Shown: positions 35,090 to 43,355 of the stretch, in pieces
Position numbering within the stretch: position 1 is the first letter of the stretch
Layout of the letters: each line of letters opens with the position of its first letter
Source of the DNA: CAYMWF01 sp964394085 [NCBI: uncultured Gemmatimonadota bacterium]
GTDB taxonomy: Bacteria; GCA-2686955; CAYMWF01
DNA length: 64,000 bases
Reading direction: 5' to 3'
Assembly: GCA_964394085.1 (NCBI GenBank)
Contig: CAYMWF010000003.1
Span: 7,927 to 71,926, forward strand
Translations under genes and position numbers: made by a program
The notes under the pieces: generated by a model
Databases searched by the model: none
What the model was told of the DNA's origin: nothing
The model's input: the letters and a program-made list of their open reading frames with translations, nothing else

Positions 35090-35818
35090 TTACCGTCACT
35101 CCCTGTCATCCTTCCCGCGGCCGGGACCTCCTCACGGATGGGCGGCTCGCCGAAGCAGCTGCTTCCGTTCGGGAAGGGAACCATTCTTGAAGTAATCATC
35201 GAGAAGCTCGGAACCGCGGGATTCGGACCTCTGATCGTTGTAACCGGAGGCCCGCACGAAGATAAGGTGTCGGTCGCCGCCGGGCTCCTCGGCGCCGTGG
35301 TGGCCGTTAATCCCGCACCTGAACCCGGTGGTATGATCACTTCCGTGCGGCGCGGAATAGAAGCCCTCGAATCAAAAGTGGTATATACGGCACCCGATCC
35401 GGAGACCGGTAAATCATCGACTAATCGCATTTTCCCCGGATTCCTGCTTCATCCGACCGACTTTCCTGCTATAAGAACCGATACCTACGAGAAGATCTTC
35501 TCCATGATATACCGGAACCCCGGGAAGATAGTGATTCCTGTCGTCGATCAGGGCAATTATGATTCAGCGGGGGCGAAAACAAGGACGGGAAGCAGTGAAG
35601 TGATGTGCAGTGCAACCGAATTTGCAGTATTCCGGCGGGGCCATCCAACCTGGTTTCCGTGGCACTTGATCGAGGAGATCGAGAATCCCGCCGAAACGGA
35701 TCTGCGTTCCGTTGCGGAACGTCACCGGAAAATCGTTTGCGAATTACCTGTACAAGACGGGGGCATTACCGCCGATCTGAATACAATTGAAGAGTATAAC
35801 AGGCACAACAGGGCTTAA
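35087..35818 (+). CDS. MocA-like molybdenum cofactor cytidylyltransferase
   Basis: This 243-residue protein is likely to join CMP (or a related nucleotide) to molybdopterin to make the dinucleotide cofactor used by the hydroxylases of this operon. The NTP-transferase signature PAAGTSSRMGGSPKQLLPF occupies residues 10-28 when translation begins at ATT 35087. Later motifs include VVTGGPHEDKV, NPAPEPGGMITSVRRGIEAL and GNYDSAG. It is the last gene of the operon and is translationally coupled to the large subunit. The middle of the protein (FPGFLLHPTDFPAI) fits the family HPxDxP motif. The rare start codon is the odd point. Confidence 0.85.
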   Translation: MLPSLPVILPAAGTSSRMGGSPKQLLPFGKGTILEVIIEKLGTAGFGPLIVVTGGPHEDKVSVAAGLLGAVVAVNPAPEPGGMITSVRRGIEALESKVVYTAPDPETGKSSTNRIFPGFLLHPTDFPAIRTDTYEKIFSMIYRNPGKIVIPVVDQGNYDSAGAKTRTGSSEVMCSATEFAVFRRGHPTWFPWHLIEEIENPAETDLRSVAERHRKIVCELPVQDGGITADLNTIEEYNRHNRA

Positions 35819-35848
35819 ACCGGGGATTCGCCAGGCGTTTTATACCGC

Positions 35849-36265
35849 TCACTCGCCTATTATTTTACATAGCACCCTCTTCCGCCGCCGGCCGTCGAAT
35901 TCACCGTAGAAGATCTGTTCCCAGGGGCCCAGGTCGAGCCTGCCGTTCGTCACGGCCACGACGACCTCCCGGCCCATAATCGTGCGTTTGAGATGAGCAT
36001 CCCCGTTATCCTCGCCGACGTTGTGCGCATACTGCGAAACCGGTTCATGCGGAGCAAGGCCTTCGAGCCATTTTTCGAAATCGGCGTGCAAGCCTCTTTC
36101 GTCATCATTGATGAATACGGAAGCGGTTATATGCATCGCATTGACGAGGCAGAACCCCTCACTGATTCCGCTCTCTCTTACGAGAGATTCGATTGTGGGT
36201 GTGATATTGATGAACCCCCTGCGCTCCTCAACCTGGAACCAGAGATAATCTGTCAGTGATTTCAT
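35849..36265 (-). CDS. YjbQ/UPF0047 family protein (copy 1)
   Basis: This 138-residue protein belongs to the YjbQ family, whose E. coli member shows weak thiamine-phosphate synthase activity. Motifs are [16 protein letters not shown] and [20 protein letters not shown], with conserved His residues at both sites, then [15 protein letters not shown] and a final basic strand. It follows a second family member by 32 bp. It belongs to the bacterial YjbQ branch with HIT(A)S and IND motifs. The true role is uncertain. It converges with the MocA-like gene. Confidence 0.88.
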   Translation of the reverse strand: MKSLTDYLWFQVEERRGFINITPTIESLVRESGISEGFCLVNAMHITASVFINDDERGLHADFEKWLEGLAPHEPVSQYAHNVGEDNGDAHLKRTIMGREVVVAVTNGRLDLGPWEQIFYGEFDGRRRKRVLCKIIGE

Positions 36266-36297
36266 GATAAGCTCCCTGTCGGAAAATTTCGGTCGAC

Positions 36298-36714
36298 CTA
36301 TTCGCCGACCACCTGGATCATCACCTTCCTGGACCTGGGCCTGTTGTCATGATCGATTACGACGATCTGCTGCCAGGTCCCGAGAAGAACGCGGCCGTCG
36401 ATAATCGGAGCGGTCATCTGGGGGCCCATGAGGGTCGCCCTGATATGCGAGAAACCGTTGTCGTCACCCCAGGTTCTGGAGTGCCTGCTCGGGGCGTCGC
36501 TCGGAACCAGTTTTTCCAGATATTCCCTCACATCCTGGACCAGTGCGGGTTCGAATTCGATTGTGCTCACGGACGACGTCGAACCCGGGCAGAAGATATT
36601 GACCAGCCCATCCTTTACACCCGATTCATCGACAATCGCCCGAACATCTCCCGTGATATCCAGAATGTCAGAGAATCCCTTCGTCTCGATTTGAATCATT
36701 CGCCCGAAAACCAT
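36298..36714 (-). CDS. YjbQ/UPF0047 family protein (copy 2, archaeal-type branch)
   Basis: This 138-residue protein starts at ATG 36714, with GGAGGA seven bases upstream; a TTG at 36747 would add 11 residues without a better site. Motifs [37 protein letters not shown] and [20 protein letters not shown] match the branch seen in many archaea and anaerobic bacteria and differ from copy 1. The pair is thus not a recent duplication. Both are likely co-transcribed with the upstream CHAT gene (54 bp gap). Confidence 0.88.
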   Translation of the reverse strand: MVFGRMIQIETKGFSDILDITGDVRAIVDESGVKDGLVNIFCPGSTSSVSTIEFEPALVQDVREYLEKLVPSDAPSRHSRTWGDDNGFSHIRATLMGPQMTAPIIDGRVLLGTWQQIVVIDHDNRPRSRKVMIQVVGE

Positions 36715-36767
36715 GGCAATATCCTCCAGTCCGTCTATCAATCCCAAAGAAAATCACGAGAATCAAC

Positions 36768-39700
36768 TCACCCTCCATAAACCAGAAAAGAGCCCCAGAA
36801 AAAAGGGTTGCTCCAGCGACGCTTTTCACATAACTCGAGTTGAGCATGCCACAGCGCCCTGGAAACGGACAGATTCTCTTCGAAAAGATTTCTGTAGAAC
36901 GAGCTCATCAGGACAGTAGTAGTGCGGTCATCCACCGGCCACACGCTCGCAATCACCGTCCTTGCCCCTATACCCAGGAACCCTCCGGCAAGACCCACGA
37001 ACTCGTCCGCTTCGACACCGGACTGAACCCGTCCCGATTCGCAGGCGCTCAGTACTACCAGCTCCGCCCGGCGACATTCCATTTTCGGAAATATTTCAGA
37101 GAGAGGCACCATCCGGTATCGATTCCGGTTCCGCGGGTTTTCCGGAGTTCCGGCCGACAAACCGGTTGTTCCCCGGCTCGTATCACCGGTTTTTTCCCCG
37201 GAGGCGAGGAGCAGCGCTGAGTTCCACGGCAACGCGGGATCGAAGAGAGCATGGCAGGAGCAATGGAGGAGTGTCGCTTCTTTTAAACTCCGGCGAACGG
37301 CTTCCGGAGTAGCCTCCTCACCTTTCAACAGATTGACCTTTCCTGGAATCGACTTCGCCACCGATTCAGCTTCATTCTCCGACCAGAAGAGATTTCCGGA
37401 AGAATCGGAGATCACAAGGGCATCCTGGTCTACCTCCGCCTCTCCGGTTCTATCGGTCGAGAGCACCGCATTCCGGTCGAAGTCCGCATCTTCGAAAATC
37501 GACAGTCCCGGTCTAAACCTCAGGCAGCGCTCTTCTACCAGATATCGGGGCCCGTCATTTGTATCGAAACGGGCCAGGTGCAAAGGCAGCTGGTGAAGTG
37601 AAAGGTGCGGAACCAGTATCAGCTCGACATCCGGGTTGCAATTCTCCCGGATCCAGTCATACGCCTCCGAGAACAGTTCCTGATACAATTCCCTGCCGAG
37701 AAGATCCAGATCGTTTCGCCAGGTGTTTCTGGTCTGAAGCGAAGGCGAGAAACCGCTCGAGCGGAGCCGAGCGACGCTGGCGTTCCATCTTGCCGCAAGC
37801 GATTCCAGATATTCTTTTGTGCACCGCTCTCTGGAAAAAACCTGGATCACCGGCGAAGAACGACCTCGTGTAAAAAGAATGATTCCCGTGCCGAGATCGG
37901 TAACGATGAATACAAGGTACACGGCATCTGTTTCAGCCGCGAGCCGGATGATGGTATCCTGATCGATTGTGCGTTCCACCAGGAAGTCGGGAATATATTC
38001 CTGGACCCGCTTTCTGACTGTTTCGATATTACCGCTTATCCGCTTCGCGTTCCGCGACGCTTCAGTGAACGCGTTCTCCGAATCGGCGGTTCTCTGTCTC
38101 CATTCAGCAAGTCTGAGCTGATCGATCAGGGCGGCGTATTCGCGCCTGTCATTCCTTTTGAGATCCTTGCGGAACATCGCCCGGTCCCTTGCGAGAGCGG
38201 TGTTTACCTCTTTCAGTCTGCCTTCTTCGAGCCACTTTAATGCCCCCACCGGTTTGCCGGCGCGCAATTCCGCGGCCGCGGCGAGGAAGAAGATCTCAGC
38301 GCTGCCTTCAAATTCAGAAGCCCTTCCGGGTACCGATGTAGCTTCAATCAGTTTCAGGCGATTCGCCTTCCTCCCAGCTTCCGCGGCTTCAACCGCCCCT
38401 TCCCAGTTTCCCAGTTTCATCCGTGTCTTTACAAGCCCGAGAGCGGCATCGGTACACCGGCTGGAAAGCGAATACGGATTCAGCACCTTAAGAGCTTCTC
38501 CGAACAGGGATTCAGCTTCGACCAGCTGTTCTCTGTTTCCGGCCTCCGAACCCAGGACCAGGTTCGCTGCACCCTCGAGATAGCGGATCCATGCCCACCG
38601 GGATGGATTCGTGTCTTTATCGAATATACGTCTTGCTGCTTCACAATGAGCAAGGCAGGAAGCCAGGTTTTCTTCCGGATTTCCTCGAATTCTGACGAGA
38701 TACGCCTCGGCCAGCCCCTCGTTCAAATTCGCCCATCCCAGTGGATAACTGTCGTAGGTCAACTCCTTCGACGACTCCTTCAGAAGTGAGATGGCTTCTT
38801 CAATGTTTTTTTTCCTGTCGCCCTTGCTCCTGTAGATGAAAAGGTGGCCTTTGTTGGATTTCGCCCGTACACCTTCATATACGTATTCATTCTGTCTGCA
38901 TATTTCGATAGCTTCGTTGCAGCAGTCTATCCCCGATTCAATATTCTCACCCTTATCGCCCCTTATTCGTGATCGGTATAGGCCCGCCATGTTGTTCAGG
39001 AGGAAAGCGCGCATATATGGATACCAGTTCCTGTGCCTGCGGTGAAGAGATGCCCTGTAATATTTTAATGCGGTTTCGAGATTATCCGCGGGATCGCCAT
39101 GCAGGCGCAAGATGTATACATTTCCAAGGTTCATGTCGAGTATCATGCGGGTGAAAGGATAAGAGGTCATGCTGAAGATCTTTTTTATGCTCTTGAATTT
39201 CGAGATAGCCAGTTCGAGATTTCTGACGCGGTTCCCATCGATCCGGTTGAAATAAGCATTCCCGATATTCATGTTCAGGCTTCCCCACCCTTCGGGGAAA
39301 AACTCCGGCGTGAATACTTTCAGGGCTTCATTGTAACACTGGACCTGTTCGCGAAAAGTATTGGAGCCGAGCTCGTACCCTAATTCTAGAAAAACGATTC
39401 CCCGGCACTCCAGTATTCTTGCTTTTTCGACCGGAAATATCTTATCCCCACGCTGCCGAAGCCCTGTATCAAGATATTCGAGAGCCGACTCGAGGTTGGT
39501 TACCGTCTCGTTTTTCTGACTGTTCTTGCAGGCCGACGCGAGTCTCCTGAACAGCTCCGTGCGAAGTATGGGATCTTGAGCTCCGCTCCCTTCAGTGAGC
39601 AGGATTAGCAGTCTTTTTACAATTTCATCCCATTCACCCCGCCAGGCAAGAAGATCAAGTTCTGATACCGTAGAAAAGGCGTCGCTGTTCAACGGCTTTG

Positions 39701-39974
39701 CCAGGAAGTTTTTCTCCTCATCCAGGAGCGAGCGCCCGAAAAGGGTTCTTTCCGGGTTGGTCTTCCTGCTCGATTCAAGCAGGAACATCACGCGTGAGAG
39801 CTTCTGTACACGTTGATATTCGCGTTTTTTCAGATATGCCCTGCGTCTCTTTTGCAGAATCTGCAGGAAAGGATCCTCCATAATCCATGGATGGCTGATA
39901 ATAAGCCGGTACTGGAAGCTGTTGACCGGAGCCCGAATGAGTTCTTCGACCAGCTTGTCGTAACTTTCCTGCAT
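36768..39974 (-). CDS. TPR-repeat CHAT-domain protease (caspase-like)
   Basis: This 1068-residue cytoplasmic protein has an N-terminal helical region, a long TPR solenoid (about 110-560) and a coiled helical linker (about 560-690). The C-terminal CHAT domain (about 720-1068) keeps both catalytic residues: His908 in HCSCHALFDP and Cys978 in VVLSACESG. The family is related to caspases and separases. Some members are activated by partners and cut other proteins in defence or cell-death systems. No gasdermin, Cas7-11, STAND or toxin gene lies beside it. The ATG at 39974 has GAGG five bases upstream. Neighbours are metabolic genes, so the trigger and target are unknown. Confidence 0.9.
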   Translation of the reverse strand: MQESYDKLVEELIRAPVNSFQYRLIISHPWIMEDPFLQILQKRRRAYLKKREYQRVQKLSRVMFLLESSRKTNPERTLFGRSLLDEEKNFLAKPLNSDAFSTVSELDLLAWRGEWDEIVKRLLILLTEGSGAQDPILRTELFRRLASACKNSQKNETVTNLESALEYLDTGLRQRGDKIFPVEKARILECRGIVFLELGYELGSNTFREQVQCYNEALKVFTPEFFPEGWGSLNMNIGNAYFNRIDGNRVRNLELAISKFKSIKKIFSMTSYPFTRMILDMNLGNVYILRLHGDPADNLETALKYYRASLHRRHRNWYPYMRAFLLNNMAGLYRSRIRGDKGENIESGIDCCNEAIEICRQNEYVYEGVRAKSNKGHLFIYRSKGDRKKNIEEAISLLKESSKELTYDSYPLGWANLNEGLAEAYLVRIRGNPEENLASCLAHCEAARRIFDKDTNPSRWAWIRYLEGAANLVLGSEAGNREQLVEAESLFGEALKVLNPYSLSSRCTDAALGLVKTRMKLGNWEGAVEAAEAGRKANRLKLIEATSVPGRASEFEGSAEIFFLAAAAELRAGKPVGALKWLEEGRLKEVNTALARDRAMFRKDLKRNDRREYAALIDQLRLAEWRQRTADSENAFTEASRNAKRISGNIETVRKRVQEYIPDFLVERTIDQDTIIRLAAETDAVYLVFIVTDLGTGIILFTRGRSSPVIQVFSRERCTKEYLESLAARWNASVARLRSSGFSPSLQTRNTWRNDLDLLGRELYQELFSEAYDWIRENCNPDVELILVPHLSLHQLPLHLARFDTNDGPRYLVEERCLRFRPGLSIFEDADFDRNAVLSTDRTGEAEVDQDALVISDSSGNLFWSENEAESVAKSIPGKVNLLKGEEATPEAVRRSLKEATLLHCSCHALFDPALPWNSALLLASGEKTGDTSRGTTGLSAGTPENPRNRNRYRMVPLSEIFPKMECRRAELVVLSACESGRVQSGVEADEFVGLAGGFLGIGARTVIASVWPVDDRTTTVLMSSFYRNLFEENLSVSRALWHAQLELCEKRRWSNPFFWGSFLVYGG

Positions 39975-40052
39975 GGTACCTCAGGTTCCTCCCACTCCGG
40001 AGACCGGATCCGAACTGATTCCACGACGGTTTCAGTTGTCTCGAATAATTTT

Positions 40053-42002
40053 TTATTCTATCGCATTACCTGCTCTGTACCCCGTCCGCACCGCATCGAT
40101 GGCCCTGCCTATCCGGCAACAATCTCCCGCATGGTATATTCCCATCCGCTCCGCCAGACCTGCTTCTTCAATCTCCCGGGCCAGGCGTGAATTCGGCTGG
40201 GAACCGAGAGCGAGCACAACCTTGTCAGCGGATATCCGTCGTGTATCCCCGTTGCTTTCTATCTCAACCCCATCGAGTGCGATCCGTTTTATGACGGCAC
40301 CTTTTTTCAACTTGACACCGCTCCCGCGGATCTCCTGCATCATCACCCAGCGCGTGGAATAGCCGATATCCGTTCCAATCCGGGACTGCTGCTCAATAAC
40401 CGTTACGTCGCAGCCGGCAGCCGCAAGGTGAAGAGCGACTTCCACACCTGTGGCGCCGCCCCCTGCCACCACGACACTCGAACCGGACGGCGCGGAAACA
40501 GCACCGGATAAAAGATCCCACGCCGAAACAACGTTCTCGCCATCGATCCCTTCGATGTCCAGATCGACTTCAACAGCACCCGTAGCCAGAACCATGGCAT
40601 CAGGATTCTCTTTCGCGATATACTCCGCCGAAGCCTGCACCCCCAGCCGCACTTCCACTCCAGCGTTTTCGACCTCGTTGACCAGCCATCGGGTCATCTC
40701 GTGGAATTCTTCTCTTCCGGGCGGTGATCCAGCAAGGATAAGCTGACCTCCCAGAACGGTACTCTTTTCACAGAGCACAACTTTGTGCCCGCGCCGGGCT
40801 GCGGTCCAGGCTGCGGTCATACCCGCCGGTCCGCCGCCGACAACAAGCACCTTACGGGGATGCTCCGCCGGACCTGATACAGGTTTTCCCTCTTCACCCG
40901 CGCGGGGATTGACCAGGCAGGCGATCGGCATCAGGCTGAAAATCCTGTCGAAGCATCCCTGGTTGCAGGCGATACACCTTCGAACGGCTTCTCTGTTCCC
41001 GCTGCGAGCTTTCTCGAGCACCTGCGGATCCGCTATGAACGCCCTGCCCATGGCCACCATATCCACGTCGCCGGATCTCAATATATCCTCGGCGAGCCAG
41101 GGATCGTTTATCCTGTTTGCCACTGCTACCGGAACCTTCTTGACTTTTTCCTTGATTCCCCTGCCGAGATAGACAAATGCGCCACGCTCGACATTCATTG
41201 TAATCTGGGGTACCCGGGTTTCATGCCAGCCGCCGGTAACATTTATCAAATCGACACCCGCATTCTCCATCGCCGCCGCCACGGTTCCCGCTTCTTCGAG
41301 GCCGTGCCCGCCTTCCATAAAATCGCTGCCGGACAACCTGCATCCGACCGGCACTGACGGTCCGACCGCCTTTCTGACCATCGCTATCGTTTCGAGCAGG
41401 AAATTCATTCTCGAATCGAGGTCTCCGCCGTATCTATCGGTGCGCTCATTCGTTATCGGTGAAAGAAACTGGTTGAAGAGGTATCCCGCAGAAACGATCA
41501 ACTCCACCATGTCGAATCCAGCCTCCACGGCCCTTCGTGCCGCATCCGCAAAGAAAGTCTCGACTTCAACGATTTCGTCCGTCGACAGGGCGCGGGGTTT
41601 CTCACGGGTCAGACGCGAAGGCAATTCCGACGCGGATACCGGCTTTTCACCTATTATACCGCTGAATGCATATCGACCGGCGTGATAAAGCTGAGCCCCG
41701 GTTGCGACACCGTGTCGGTGCAGCCTGTCATTAAGTTTCCTCAAGGGAGGAATCACACGATCTTCCTCGAGACTCACCATGTGAGGAGAGGCTTTACCGC
41801 GAGGTTCCACGGAACATCCTCCCACGATGATCAGCCCCGGACCTGGGGAAGCCTTTGCGCGTTCTTCATAGAAATCTATGAGTGCATCCTTGATCAGGCT
41901 GTTTTCGGACATGCCCAGATGCATGGCGGGCATGATTACGCGGTTATTGAGGGTCAGTGTTCCGATTTTTATCGGTGAGAAAAGTAGCGTGATGGAGTCC
42001 AT
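40053..42002 (-). CDS. NADH:flavin oxidoreductase / 2,4-dienoyl-CoA reductase family enzyme
   Basis: This 649-residue enzyme has the three-part plan of E. coli FadH and trimethylamine dehydrogenase. The N-terminal old-yellow-enzyme TIM barrel binds FMN (LFSPIKIGTLTLNNRVIMPA, QLYHAGRY). The 4Fe-4S site is CIACNQGC followed by a distant Cys (PIACLVNP). The C-terminal FAD/NAD(P)H domains carry VLVVGGGPAGMTAAWTAARRG and VVVAGGGATGVEVALHLAA. The family reduces enoyl or enone groups. The exact substrate is open, since no fatty-acid oxidation genes are near. Its promoter is at 42090-42062, so it is transcribed separately and away from the secreted-protein block. Confidence 0.92.
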   Translation of the reverse strand: MDSITLLFSPIKIGTLTLNNRVIMPAMHLGMSENSLIKDALIDFYEERAKASPGPGLIIVGGCSVEPRGKASPHMVSLEEDRVIPPLRKLNDRLHRHGVATGAQLYHAGRYAFSGIIGEKPVSASELPSRLTREKPRALSTDEIVEVETFFADAARRAVEAGFDMVELIVSAGYLFNQFLSPITNERTDRYGGDLDSRMNFLLETIAMVRKAVGPSVPVGCRLSGSDFMEGGHGLEEAGTVAAAMENAGVDLINVTGGWHETRVPQITMNVERGAFVYLGRGIKEKVKKVPVAVANRINDPWLAEDILRSGDVDMVAMGRAFIADPQVLEKARSGNREAVRRCIACNQGCFDRIFSLMPIACLVNPRAGEEGKPVSGPAEHPRKVLVVGGGPAGMTAAWTAARRGHKVVLCEKSTVLGGQLILAGSPPGREEFHEMTRWLVNEVENAGVEVRLGVQASAEYIAKENPDAMVLATGAVEVDLDIEGIDGENVVSAWDLLSGAVSAPSGSSVVVAGGGATGVEVALHLAAAGCDVTVIEQQSRIGTDIGYSTRWVMMQEIRGSGVKLKKGAVIKRIALDGVEIESNGDTRRISADKVVLALGSQPNSRLAREIEEAGLAERMGIYHAGDCCRIGRAIDAVRTGYRAGNAIE

Positions 42003-42061
42003 TGAATCCCCTTTTCTGGTTCAAACGCCCGAGCCGGACCATTTTATAGAAAGCGGTCCCG

Positions 42062-42090
42062 AGTATATATTTACATATAAGCCAGCGCAA
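42062..42090 (-). promoter_or_regulatory. Promoter of the flavin oxidoreductase gene
   Basis: On the minus strand TTGCGC (42090-42085), a 17-bp spacer and TATACT (42067-42062) lie about 60 bp before the ATG at 42002, which has AAGGGG upstream. The -10 matches 5 of 6 positions. Confidence 0.6.
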
Positions 42091-42246
42091 CTTACCTTTT
42101 CCCAGGTTCGACATTCCTCTATCAGACATTCCTGACCGGTTTATCGAAGGACCTACCCTGGTGGGATATTTCGTACTACACCGTCACTGAAGCAGAGACA
42201 CTTGCTTATCCCATTATATTCCCGAATGTTACGAGAAAAGTTAAAA

Positions 42247-42260
42247 AGCAACCTGTTGCT
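42247..42260. promoter_or_regulatory. Palindrome, candidate enhancer site for the sigma-54 promoter
   Basis: AGCAAC-CT-GTTGCT is a perfect 6-2-6 inverted repeat about 155-170 bp before the inferred transcription start of the 42485 gene, the usual range for an NtrC-type activator. A looser inverted pair, TTGAGCAAA near 42294 and TTTGCTTGA near 42349, lies between it and the promoter. The 482-bp gap 42003-42484 holds no gene. Confidence 0.4.
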
Positions 42261-42388
42261 GTAGAAGTGACGCCTTGCGGCTGTTGAGCAAACGAATTCA
42301 AACTTGACTGCCGGAGATCGTCCCCCGAAGCGGTTGATTTGCTTGAGCTTATACGATTCATCCTGCGGGGATCGCGTTTCGAGCTTTT

Positions 42389-42405
42389 TCGGCACGGTGA
42401 TTGCA
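42389..42405 (+). promoter_or_regulatory. Sigma-54 (-24/-12) promoter
   Basis: TCGGCACG-GTGA-TTGCA matches the sigma-54 consensus YTGGCACG-N4-TTGCW at all but one position. The invariant GG (42391-42392) and GC (42403-42404) are separated by exactly 10 bp. It lies 80 bp before the ATG of the secreted protein at 42485, giving a leader of roughly 70 nt. Confidence 0.75.
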
Positions 42406-42484
42406 ATAATAGAAAATCGCGCAAGGAGAAACGAAAGCTCGGTAATAGTGCCGGGCGGGAAGTCTTCCAACAAGGAGTAGAAAG

Positions 42485-43243
42485 ATGAAAAACCGGAGAG
42501 TATTCGCAGGCACCCTAGCGGCTCTGCTGACCATTTCGCTGGCTGTCTCAGCGATGGCAGGATCATACCTTGAGGGGCTCGAAATCCCCGATCCGACCAA
42601 ACTGCAGGTTATTGACGAGGGAGAGCTCAGGGTTTACACGCCGATGGATTTTTACGGCGGTAACGGCGCGAAAGGTTTCGAGGTAACGGTGCTCCAGGAC
42701 TGCTGGACATGCGACGAACATATCTTCGAGAACATCGAACTCGAAACGTATGAATTCACACCTAATAATTCGATCTTTTTTGTTTGGAAGCACAAGATTC
42801 CGCCCCGGACATGCAGCAACTATCTGGCAACCATCGTCGGTATGGAATGCAGGAAAGGCAAAGTGGGCATATACGGGGGAGCCGTGAAATTCTTGATTCC
42901 GGACATCCAGATGGGTGAAGTCTATCCCGACAAGATCGAAGAACTCATTTTCGTATACGGCCCGGTTTACCTGGAGCCCGGCACATACGACTGGTTTCTC
43001 GTCACCGAGTGTACAGATACGAACGGCTCGATCATGATTCCGCCCGGGATGCCCGATTATGATGTTGACGATATCTGCGGAGCGAACCTGGGTGTTCCGC
43101 CGGAAAACCCGCTGGGTCCGGTGATTTTCGGTCCCGAGCCCGGCAGGCGGCTTGATCCCGACATGGGTGGCAATCCTCCAGGTCGCTGGCCCGGCGAAGA
43201 TGGTGTGACCCGCGCGTGGTGCTTTACAGTTCTGGGTGATTAA
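42485..43243 (+). CDS. Secreted Cys-containing protein of unknown function
   Basis: I do not recognise this 252-residue protein. A signal peptide (1-26, MKNRRVFAGTLAALLTIS onward, cut after AMAG) is followed by a strand-rich domain. It has eight or so cysteines, including a CWTC pair near residue 80, a later RTCSNY, and a Cys close to the C-terminus (AWCFTVLGD). Periplasmic or extracellular disulfides are likely. The region near residues 180-240 is rich in Pro and Gly. AAGGAG lies seven bases before the ATG. A sigma-54 promoter precedes the gene and a strong terminator follows, so it is a single-gene transcript under activator control. It has no T9SS tail. Confidence 0.8.
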   Translation: MKNRRVFAGTLAALLTISLAVSAMAGSYLEGLEIPDPTKLQVIDEGELRVYTPMDFYGGNGAKGFEVTVLQDCWTCDEHIFENIELETYEFTPNNSIFFVWKHKIPPRTCSNYLATIVGMECRKGKVGIYGGAVKFLIPDIQMGEVYPDKIEELIFVYGPVYLEPGTYDWFLVTECTDTNGSIMIPPGMPDYDVDDICGANLGVPPENPLGPVIFGPEPGRRLDPDMGGNPPGRWPGEDGVTRAWCFTVLGD

Positions 43244-43259
43244 CCCAGTCTCAAATAGA

Positions 43260-43291
43260 AATCCCGCCCGGAACCCGGGCGGGATTAATTT
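43260..43291 (+). terminator. Intrinsic terminator after the 42485 gene
   Basis: AATCCCGCCCGG (43260-43271) and CCGGGCGGGATT (43275-43286) form a perfect 12-bp stem with a 3-nt loop, followed by AATTTT. The T-run is short, but the stem is very stable. It stands 17 bp after the stop codon. Confidence 0.85.
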
Positions 43292-43355
43292 TGCCTTAAA
43301 CTCAGAATATTTTATTCTCTCCGCTGCCGGACCGCGGAGTTCAAACCGCCAAACT

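Noticed and set aside
35138-35818. Starting the MocA-like gene at its first ATG
   Set aside because: This would remove most of the nucleotide-binding signature. The ribosome site is about 60 bp upstream and is correctly spaced to ATT 35087 instead.
42153-42566. 137-residue minus-strand frame in the gap before the secreted gene
   Set aside because: It overlaps the signal-peptide region of the 42485 gene and covers the sigma-54 promoter. It has no ribosome site and its composition does not look like a protein.
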